Assembly (NCBI RefSeq): GCF_018687635.1
Contig: NZ_CP061300.1
Span: forward strand, 930,001 to 994,000
DNA: 64,000 bases
Origin: Polynucleobacter sp. MWH-Braz-FAM2G
GTDB taxonomy: Bacteria > Pseudomonadota > Gammaproteobacteria > Burkholderiales > Burkholderiaceae
Direction of reading: 5' to 3'
This document shows positions 9,055 to 15,070 of the stretch, one piece after another (the stretch's first letter is position 1; each line of letters opens with the position of its first letter). Both the position numbers and the translations under genes were made by a program. The notes under the pieces were generated by a model, which saw nothing but the letters and a program-made list of their open reading frames with translations, was not told the DNA's origin and made no database searches.

Positions 9055-10047
9055 CTACTCAGCCTTAGCCCCAGATTCTTTAACGACTTCGCGCCAACGT
9101 TTTACTTCAGCAGCCTCAAACGCAGCCATTTTTTCTGGTGTTCCTGGTTCAGGTGTGGCAGCGAGTTCCTGAAGGCGTTGACGAACTTCAGGAGAATTCA
9201 AGGCTTTATTTAAGGCGGCATTGAGTTGTTTGATGATGGGCTTTGGTGTGCCTGCTGGGGCAACTAGCGCGAACCAAGACTGCACGTCAAAACCAGGGTA
9301 TCCCGATTCTGCAATGGTGGGAACATCAGGAAGATAGGGTGAACGTTGTGCACTGGTAACTGCAATCGGACGAAGCTTGCCGCTCTGGATATGAGGGAGG
9401 GCTGATGGAGCATTGTCAAACATCGATTCAACTTGACCGCCGAGTAAGTCGGTTACCGCTGGGGCGCTTCCCTTGTAGGGGATGTGGAGCATTTGAACTT
9501 TGGATTGCATCTTAAACATTTCACCTGAGAGGTGAATGGATGAACCGCTACCCGATGACGCAAAAGTGACGCCATCTTTTGAGTCTTTTGCATAACGAAC
9601 ATAGTCGGCAACCGTTTTTACAGGAATATTGGGGTTCACGACCAAAATATTTGGAATTTTGGCAATCATTCCTACCGGCTCAAAATCCTTGATCGGGTCA
9701 TAGCTGAGCTTTGGGTACAGACTCGCGTTAATAGTATTTGCGATTGAAAACGCATACAGAGTGTAGCCATCAGCAGGGGAGCGCGCTACGATCTCGGCAC
9801 CCACATTACTATTAGCGCCTGGGCGATTTTCAACCACAATCGATTGGCCCAAGGTATTACTCATATTCACGGAAATAAGGCGAGTCAATACATCGGTAGC
9901 GCCACCAGCAGAATAACCAACAATAATCTTAATTGGCTTAGTCGGCCAAGCACCCGTTGTTTGCGCAATGGCTGGAACTGTCGCTGAAGTAATTAGAGCG
10001 AAAAAAAGGCATGCCAAACCTTTTCTGGCTGTGAAATGTAAAGACAT
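9055..10047 (-). CDS. Bug/TctC-family periplasmic substrate-binding protein
   Basis: A 330-residue receptor of the tripartite tricarboxylate transporter (TTT) type. The start is the ATG at 10047, preceded by a strong GGAGGAGA; a TTG 30 bases upstream lacks one. A signal peptide (about 1-29) ends before AQTTGAWPTKP. The typical Bug strand PIKIIVGYSAGGATDVLTR follows, with the conserved IPYKGSAPAVTDLLGGQV segment later. No tctA or tctB membrane genes are nearby, which is common in Burkholderiales where many receptors share few transporters. It is the first gene of the catabolic operon and probably captures its substrate. Confidence 0.92.
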   Translation of the reverse strand: MSLHFTARKGLACLFFALITSATVPAIAQTTGAWPTKPIKIIVGYSAGGATDVLTRLISVNMSNTLGQSIVVENRPGANSNVGAEIVARSPADGYTLYAFSIANTINASLYPKLSYDPIKDFEPVGMIAKIPNILVVNPNIPVKTVADYVRYAKDSKDGVTFASSGSGSSIHLSGEMFKMQSKVQMLHIPYKGSAPAVTDLLGGQVESMFDNAPSALPHIQSGKLRPIAVTSAQRSPYLPDVPTIAESGYPGFDVQSWFALVAPAGTPKPIIKQLNAALNKALNSPEVRQRLQELAATPEPGTPEKMAAFEAAEVKRWREVVKESGAKAE

Positions 10048-10199
10048 AGATCTCCTCCAATTTATTGAGCATCTCACGAACTTCTTTTTCGCTCAATTTT
10101 TCTATTTATCCACTACTTATAACACCAAACAGCCCATCCAGGTTCTTTGGATTCAAGCCCTAAATCTCAATCCTACGGACTGAATAACCCAAATTCCTA

Positions 10200-10211
10200 G
10201 GTATAAATACC
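10200..10211. promoter_or_regulatory. small inverted repeat in divergent intergenic region
   Basis: GGTAT-AA-ATACC forms a 12-base dyad about 150 bases before the Bug receptor gene and 60 bases before the HTH/zinc-ribbon gene. It lies in the only regulatory space shared by the two divergent units. It could be an operator, but no factor is known and such short dyads occur by chance. Confidence 0.25.
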
Positions 10212-10222
10212 CATTTAACTAA

Positions 10223-10260
10223 ACTTCACAACTTCACAACTTCTGTAGTATAGTTGTGGA
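10223..10260 (+). promoter_or_regulatory. promoter with 8-bp tandem repeats
   Basis: ACTTCACA is repeated head to tail at 10223-10230 and 10231-10238 with a partial third copy (ACTTC). A reverse copy, AGTTGTGGA, sits at 10252-10260. TTCACA at 10225 can serve as a -35 and TATAGT at 10249-10254 as a -10, with an 18-base spacer. The repeats overlap the promoter, as an operator would. The small HTH protein encoded right downstream is a natural candidate regulator. Confidence 0.45.
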
Positions 10261-10273
10261 ACTGGGAGATGAA

Positions 10274-10453
10274 ATGAAGAGACAAATACCAAAAACACAT
10301 CAAGCCTTGGAGTGGGTAGGGAAGGGCATGACCGCAGCGCAAGCTGCAAGAAAGATGGAAATTTCAGAATCCAGCGTTTATGCAGCTCTCAGAAAGACAA
10401 GGGCTAAAGAGATTGGTTGTTGTCCAACCTGTGGTCACAAAATAAGGAACTAA
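10274..10453 (+). CDS. mini HTH protein with C-terminal zinc-ribbon half
   Basis: A 59-residue protein. GGGAG at 10264-10268 selects the ATG at 10274 over a GTG at 10256. Residues about 14-42 form a helix-turn-helix of the transposase or sigma-like type (MTAAQAARKMEISESSVYAALRK region), and the tail CCPTCGHKIRN carries a CxxC that could hold a metal, perhaps by dimerisation. It is most likely a small DNA-binding regulator. The tandem repeats in its own promoter suggest autoregulation. The next gene begins one base after its stop. Confidence 0.65.
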   Translation: MKRQIPKTHQALEWVGKGMTAAQAARKMEISESSVYAALRKTRAKEIGCCPTCGHKIRN

Positions 10454-10454
10454 G

Positions 10455-10754
10455 ATGAAAAAGACTCTATTAGCGGCTGTATCAATTTCTGTAGCTGCGT
10501 TTGCTTATGCAAATACTCAGTTGTCAGATTCTTCAGAGTTAATTAATCAGCAGTGCAAGTTATCAGCAGAAGCAGTATCTACCTTGAAGGGCTTGCGTTA
10601 TGGCAACACTTCTATCCGTAAGGACGTTTCTACATTAATTAATGCAAGCTTGAAGACTCCAGAAAATCGCGATCTTGCTCAAAAGACATTGAATTTAATG
10701 GTGGACGATAAGATCAGTGATGTAAGTAGCTTAGAGGGTAAGTATTGCTCTTAA
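10455..10754 (+). CDS. small secreted hypothetical protein
   Basis: A 99-residue protein with a signal peptide (about 1-20, AFAYA before NTQ), so it is exported to the periplasm. The mature part is helical and polar, with two cysteines (34 and 98) that could form a disulfide linking both ends. I recognise no family. AAGGAA, which lies inside the end of the HTH gene, is its ribosome-binding site, so the two genes are probably co-transcribed and coupled. Confidence 0.65.
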   Translation: MKKTLLAAVSISVAAFAYANTQLSDSSELINQQCKLSAEAVSTLKGLRYGNTSIRKDVSTLINASLKTPENRDLAQKTLNLMVDDKISDVSSLEGKYCS

Positions 10755-10775
10755 CTACCTCGCAGCGGAATTAAT

Positions 10776-11237
10776 TTGAGTCAGTACGCTGAGTGTTCGG
10801 ACTGTGGCAATCCACGGCCATTATTTAAGCAATGTCCGCATTGTGGTTCTGAATCTTTGCCGGTATTGGCTACGGACACAATTGAGTTCAATCTTAAGCA
10901 AGATGGTCCATATGTTGAGGAGGCTTTAGAGCGACTCACCGACTATTTGCGTAAGTCTATGGAGTTAGGCATCAAGGCCATCATTTTGGTTCATGGTTAT
11001 GGCTCTAGTGGAGAGGGTGGTCGAATCAAGAGGGCGATTCATGATGCACTTGAAAATAATCGTTACTCTGACAGAGTTGATGAATACCATTTTGGCGAGG
11101 ATGTCGCATTTGGCAGCGAGGCCTACCACGCCTTATTGAGAAGGCGCCCAGGATTAAAGCGATATCTGAAACGCTTTAAGGAGGGTAACGCCGGAATTAC
11201 TGTCTTATTGCTGGGATCTCCGGCTAGAAGTGCTTAG
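10776..11237 (+). CDS. zinc-ribbon Smr-like protein
   Basis: A 153-residue protein starting at TTG (10776); no better start exists before residue 62. Two CxxC pairs at Cys7/Cys10 and Cys20/Cys23 form a rubredoxin-like zinc ribbon. The remainder resembles an Smr (MutS2 C-terminal) domain, with the HGYGSSGEGG loop at 73-82 matching the HGxG motif. The other Smr motif, usually LDLHG, is here FNLKQDG, so the residues tied to nuclease activity in some Smr proteins are missing. It may bind nucleic acid without cutting it. Confidence 0.65.
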   Translation: MSQYAECSDCGNPRPLFKQCPHCGSESLPVLATDTIEFNLKQDGPYVEEALERLTDYLRKSMELGIKAIILVHGYGSSGEGGRIKRAIHDALENNRYSDRVDEYHFGEDVAFGSEAYHALLRRRPGLKRYLKRFKEGNAGITVLLLGSPARSA

Positions 11238-11286
11238 AATAGTCAAATACATTAATTAAAGCTTTATCAATTGGGAGTTAATCTCT

Positions 11287-11628
11287 ATGACCGCTAAGAA
11301 ATTAGATCACTCAGAAGCGCATGCTGAAAAACCAGCAGGTACAGAACAACTTATTGGAGAGTTTAAAGCTCTAATGGCGGATGCTGAGGCTTTAATCAAG
11401 GCTACAGAAGATCACCCTGGGGATGCTATTAGCTCTATTCGTAATAAAGCACTGGAAACCTTGGCAGGCGCAAAAGAAAGTCTATCAAGTGTGGAGGGTA
11501 ATTTTGTGGATAAGGCTAAAGCTGCAGCAGAGGGTGCTGATGATTTTGTTCACCGCAGCCCTTGGGAGGCGGTAGGTGTTGCAGCAGGTTTGGGCTTGTT
11601 AATCGGTCTTTTTATTGGGCGTCGTTAA
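11287..11628 (+). CDS. yqjD: DUF883 / ElaB-YqjD family membrane-anchored protein
   Basis: A 113-residue protein with a long charged helical region and a C-terminal membrane anchor (about 93-111, ending in GRR). This is the layout of the ElaB/YqjD/YgaM family, which in E. coli is membrane-bound and associates with ribosomes in stationary phase. The segment VHRSPWEAVGVAAGLGLL is characteristic. A GGGAG site precedes the ATG. It is followed six bases later by a YqjE-like gene and then a YqjK-like gene, the same order as in enterobacteria, which supports the assignment. Confidence 0.85.
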   Translation: MTAKKLDHSEAHAEKPAGTEQLIGEFKALMADAEALIKATEDHPGDAISSIRNKALETLAGAKESLSSVEGNFVDKAKAAAEGADDFVHRSPWEAVGVAAGLGLLIGLFIGRR

Positions 11629-11634
11629 ATCATC

Positions 11635-12003
11635 ATGTCCCAAGAAAATTTACTATCCTCAATCAAAGGCCTAGCTTCAACTGGCGTATCGATTGCGCAA
11701 ACACGATTAGAGCTTCTATCAGTCGATGTTCAAATTGCGAGAGCAAAGTTTATAAGTCTCTTAGTGATGATTGTTAGCGCCTTATTCTTTTTATTTTTTG
11801 GTTTAGTCATGCTAGCTCTCCTCATAGTGATCTATAGCTGGGAGGCTGATCGAATACTGGCATTAGGGCTATTGACCGCAGCATTTTTATCTGTCGGTTT
11901 GATTTTTGCCTTTCTGATAACCCAATCTTTACGCAATATGCCTAAATTATTCGAAGCATCAATTGCAGAATTGAGCAAAGATCGCGAGGCGCTTTCTAAA
12001 TGA
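11635..12003 (+). CDS. yqjE: YqjE-like membrane protein (holin-superfamily fold)
   Basis: A 122-residue inner membrane protein with two hydrophobic hairpin helices (about 38-66 and 76-100) and charged ends. It matches the YqjE family, listed in domain databases under phage holin superfamily 3.6, but the yqjDEK context shows it is a housekeeping envelope protein and not a lysis gene. Its stop overlaps the next start (ATGA at 12000-12003), indicating translational coupling. Confidence 0.82.
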   Translation: MSQENLLSSIKGLASTGVSIAQTRLELLSVDVQIARAKFISLLVMIVSALFFLFFGLVMLALLIVIYSWEADRILALGLLTAAFLSVGLIFAFLITQSLRNMPKLFEASIAELSKDREALSK

Positions 12004-12281
12004 GTCTTCAGTTAAAGGCTTTGGAATCCCGTCGACATGAACTTCAGGTTCAGTCGCGCAAGGAGAGGCAGGAATTTGCAGAACACTTTGAAGCTTGGGA
12101 AAAACCGCTGTCTTGGGCTGATAAAGGATTGGATGCAGTTCATTTCTTAAAGAATAATCCAATGCTTTGGAGCACTGCATTTGCTGCGCTAGCGCATTAC
12201 AAACCGAAGTTCGCCAGTAAAGTTTTAGCGGTAGGTTGGGGGGCTATGAAGATCCTAAAGACTGCTAAGAAGTTAGTTTAA
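12000..12281 (+). CDS. yqjK: YqjK-like protein
   Basis: A 93-residue protein. The first half is a charged helix beginning with MSLQLKALESRRHELQVQS, and the second half is moderately hydrophobic and basic. Length, sequence character and position after yqjD and yqjE fit the YqjK family, whose molecular role is unknown. It overlaps yqjE by four bases and ends ten bases before the convergent apt gene. Confidence 0.7.
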   Translation: MSLQLKALESRRHELQVQSRKERQEFAEHFEAWEKPLSWADKGLDAVHFLKNNPMLWSTAFAALAHYKPKFASKVLAVGWGAMKILKTAKKLV

Positions 12282-12291
12282 AAATCTGAGC

Positions 12292-12810
12292 TTAGCTTTT
12301 TAATACTGATTCGTGCTTAATATTATTTTGCTTGAGCAACCGATTGCCGTTTAAGAAGGCAATTTCTAATAGGGTGATGGCACCACTGACTGCAAACCCT
12401 GCATTACGTAACAATCTATCTGCAGCAATTAAGGTTCCACCAGTTGCTAAAACATCATCCAAGAGCAAAACTTTAGCGTCCTTTGGTAGCGTAGATTCTT
12501 GAATTTCTAGAGCATCGGTACCGTACTCCAGTCCATAGGACTCACGGTGACTGGCCAATGGAAGCTTGTTAGGTTTTCTGGCGAGAGCCAATCCTTTGTG
12601 GGCATGATGGGCTAAGGCAGACCCAAAGATAAAACCGCGTGACTCGATACCTACGATATGGGTGTAATCAAATTGCTGGGCCAATTGATCAAGCTGAAGA
12701 ATTGCCTCCTTAAAAGCCGCTGGATTAGCCAACAAAGGGGAGATATCTCGAAAGAGAATTCCTGGTTTTGGAAAATCGGGAACTCCAGGTAGATAATCTA
12801 GTAAATTCAT
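12292..12810 (-). CDS. apt: adenine phosphoribosyltransferase
   Basis: A 172-residue enzyme converting adenine and PRPP to AMP. The N-terminus DFPKPGILFRDI, the GIESRGFIFG segment (54-63) and the PRPP-binding loop VLLLDDVLATGGT (114-126) are all as in APRT. It is divergent from a nucleosidase gene that would release adenine, with only 11 bases between the two start codons, so the promoters must overlap each other or lie inside the coding sequences. Confidence 0.95.
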   Translation of the reverse strand: MNLLDYLPGVPDFPKPGILFRDISPLLANPAAFKEAILQLDQLAQQFDYTHIVGIESRGFIFGSALAHHAHKGLALARKPNKLPLASHRESYGLEYGTDALEIQESTLPKDAKVLLLDDVLATGGTLIAADRLLRNAGFAVSGAITLLEIAFLNGNRLLKQNNIKHESVLKS

Positions 12811-12821
12811 TGTTGACCAAT

Positions 12822-13382
12822 ATGAAAACAGAACTACTCATTATTACCGCATTAGAGTCTGAGCTCAAGCGTGAAGCTTTGCCTCATGGAGTTGAAATTG
12901 TCTATTCAGGTATAGGCAAAATTAATGCCGCCGTTACCTCTCTGAAGGCAATTGCCCAATATGCACCAAAACTCATTTTGAACTTTGGTACTGCTGGAAA
13001 AATCAATCCCCATTTAAATGGTTTGCTAGAGATTGGTAAGGTTATTCAGCGAGATATGGATGCAGAGCCATTAGCGCCACGTGGTAGTACGCCGTTTTGC
13101 GATCGTCCAAGTGAATATTTATCGACTGGTCAATACCTCTGCGGCTCTGGAGATAGTTTTGTGACAGCGCAAGATCCATGGTTGCAGAACCAAGGGGTCG
13201 ATGTGGTGGATATGGAATTATTTGCTATCGCAGCAGTGGCTCATGACCATCAAATTCCATGGCACTCTTATAAATACATTACGGATGACGCAAATGAGAG
13301 CTCAGGGGATGATTGGCAATCCAAGGTCCATCATGGACAAGAGCTATTTTTACAAAAGATCGCTGAAATCCTTCGTAACTAA
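12822..13382 (+). CDS. MTA/SAH nucleosidase-like phosphorylase-fold protein
   Basis: A 186-residue protein of the nucleoside phosphorylase/nucleosidase fold. I use the ATG at 12822; an earlier ATG at 12768 would lie inside apt. Motifs are ITALESEL (8-15), LNFGTAGK (53-60), VDMELFAIA (129-137, with the ribose-binding Met-Glu) and the acid pair at 155-156 in TDDANES that includes the usual catalytic Asp. It is shorter than typical MTA/SAH nucleosidases (about 230). It probably cleaves methylthioadenosine, adenosylhomocysteine or a related nucleoside, feeding adenine to Apt. Confidence 0.75.
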   Translation: MKTELLIITALESELKREALPHGVEIVYSGIGKINAAVTSLKAIAQYAPKLILNFGTAGKINPHLNGLLEIGKVIQRDMDAEPLAPRGSTPFCDRPSEYLSTGQYLCGSGDSFVTAQDPWLQNQGVDVVDMELFAIAAVAHDHQIPWHSYKYITDDANESSGDDWQSKVHHGQELFLQKIAEILRN

Positions 13383-13383
13383 C

Positions 13384-13839
13384 TTATTGTTCCGCTTTGT
13401 ACCAAACCTGTGTTCTGCCAAGTAATGGAACGCCAATATAGCCGCGGACATCCATTTTTTTACCATCTTCAGTCACAATTTTGACTCGATAAACTTCACC
13501 TTCTTCTGGGTCGAGTATTTTTCCATCTGACCAAGCCCCTGGTTTATCGCGCTTGAGTTCAGTCATGATTTTCATGCCAATGATGGGCTTATCTTTGCGA
13601 TCATCTTTGCAAAGATTGCAATACACCAGTGGCTTTTCATTAGGCTTCTGAAATGTTTTGATAATGGTGCCCTCAAGCACGCCATTCACTTGTTCGATTT
13701 TGATAAGAGAAGCGGGCTCATTGGTTTTGTCATCAATGGTTTTCCATACGCCAACTGCGGGGTCTTGTGATTGAGAAAGAACGCTGCCAGCAAAAAAGAC
13801 TAGAGCGGTGGAAAGAGGAATCAGTAATTTATTCATCAT
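13384..13839 (-). CDS. DUF2147-family exported protein
   Basis: A 151-residue protein with a signal peptide (about 1-22, ending near VLSQSQ) and a DUF2147 domain, recognisable by the start DPAVGVWKTIDDKTNEPASLIKI, the CNLCKDD cysteine pair and the C-terminal RGYIGVPLLGRTQVWYKA. The function of this periplasmic family is not established. It is 17 bases downstream of fadA and could be the last gene of the fatty acid operon. Its stop is separated by one base from the convergent nucleosidase gene. Confidence 0.85.
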   Translation of the reverse strand: MMNKLLIPLSTALVFFAGSVLSQSQDPAVGVWKTIDDKTNEPASLIKIEQVNGVLEGTIIKTFQKPNEKPLVYCNLCKDDRKDKPIIGMKIMTELKRDKPGAWSDGKILDPEEGEVYRVKIVTEDGKKMDVRGYIGVPLLGRTQVWYKAEQ

Positions 13840-13856
13840 AGGGTCTCAGGCTAATA

Positions 13857-15053
13857 TTAGCAGCGCTCAAAAATTCCGGCAGCGCCCATGCCAGTGCCAA
13901 CACACATGGTGACCATAGCATGCTTCAAATTTCGTCTCTGGAGTGCATGTATAGCAGTTGTAGCACGAATGGCACCAGTCGCACCCAAGGGGTGTCCGAG
14001 AGCAATAGCGCTGCCCAACGGATTGACTTTGCTTGGATCTAGATTTAAATCACGCATGACAGCTAAAGATTGTGCTGCAAATGCTTCATTCAATTCAATC
14101 CAATCCATGCCCTGTAAATTCAGGCCTGCTAATTTCAGAGCAGCGGGGATTGCCTCTTTTGGACCTATGCCCATAATTTCAGGGGGAACACCTTTCACTG
14201 CAAAACTCACAAAACGTGCCAAGGGGGTGAGGCCAAATGTCTTAATTGCTTTTTCGCTTGCCAAAATGAGAGCGCCCACACCATCTGAGGTTTGAGAGCT
14301 ATTGCCTGCAGTAACGGTACCTTTTGCCGCAAAAGGAGACTTGAGTTTTGCCAAACTTTCTAATGAGGTATCCATGCGCGGTCCCTCATCTTTAGTAAAT
14401 TCACTCCATTGAAGGTCTACTTGACCTTGGTCTAGGTTCATTGTTCGCTGAGCAATCTTCACGGGAAAGATTTCTGCATTAAATTCGCCTGCTGCTTGAG
14501 CGGCCATCGCTCTTTGGTGAGATTGAAGAGCAAAGGCATCTTGGTCTTCGCGACTAATTTTCCATTGTTGAGCTACTTTTTCGGCAGTCAAGCCCATGCC
14601 ATAGGCTATGCCAATATTTTCATCACCCATAAAAATTTCAGGGGACATTGACGGTGTGTTGCCCCCCATGGGGACCATGCTCATGGATTCCACGCCACCG
14701 GCAATCATGACATCAGCTTCGCCAACCCGAATGCGATCGGCAGCCATCGCGATAGCATTAAGACCAGAGGAGCAAAAGCGGTTCACTGTAATACCGCCTA
14801 CTGTATTTGGAAGGCCGCCCAAGAGTAAACCTATGCGAGCCACATTTAAGCCTTGCTGCGCTTCAGGCATCGCGCAACCAATGATCGCATCTTCGATAGC
14901 TTTTGGGTCAAGGGTGGGTACTTGTGTCAACACCTGTTGCAAAGCATTGCCGAGTAAATCGTCTGGTCGCGTATTTTTTAACGCGCCTCTACCAGATTTT
15001 CCAACAGCACTGCGTGTTGCGGCAACAATGTATGCGTCTTGAATATTTTTCAT
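13857..15053 (-). CDS. fadA: 3-ketoacyl-CoA thiolase
   Basis: A 398-residue thiolase performing the last step of beta-oxidation, 3-ketoacyl-CoA plus CoA to acetyl-CoA and a shortened acyl-CoA. The nucleophilic Cys94 lies in NRFCSSGLNA, the histidine in GHPLGATGA, and the second cysteine in MCVGTGMG. The gene follows the fused hydratase/dehydrogenase by 17 bases, the usual fadB-fadA order. Substrate chain length cannot be read directly, but the operon with a large FadE suggests medium or long chains. Confidence 0.93.
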   Translation of the reverse strand: MKNIQDAYIVAATRSAVGKSGRGALKNTRPDDLLGNALQQVLTQVPTLDPKAIEDAIIGCAMPEAQQGLNVARIGLLLGGLPNTVGGITVNRFCSSGLNAIAMAADRIRVGEADVMIAGGVESMSMVPMGGNTPSMSPEIFMGDENIGIAYGMGLTAEKVAQQWKISREDQDAFALQSHQRAMAAQAAGEFNAEIFPVKIAQRTMNLDQGQVDLQWSEFTKDEGPRMDTSLESLAKLKSPFAAKGTVTAGNSSQTSDGVGALILASEKAIKTFGLTPLARFVSFAVKGVPPEIMGIGPKEAIPAALKLAGLNLQGMDWIELNEAFAAQSLAVMRDLNLDPSKVNPLGSAIALGHPLGATGAIRATTAIHALQRRNLKHAMVTMCVGTGMGAAGIFERC

Positions 15054-15070
15054 CTTGGTATCTCGGTTAA

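Noticed and set aside
10223-10243. CRISPR-like repeat
   Set aside because: Only 8-base units without spacers; a promoter-overlapping operator is a better explanation.
11635-12003. Phage holin or prophage remnant
   Set aside because: The holin-like fold name comes from a domain family that includes YqjE. The yqjD-yqjE-yqjK order and absence of phage genes show a housekeeping operon.
14608-15042. 144-codon open frame opposite fadA
   Set aside because: It lies completely antisense to a strongly conserved thiolase, has low-complexity composition typical of a shadow frame, and no ribosome-binding site.
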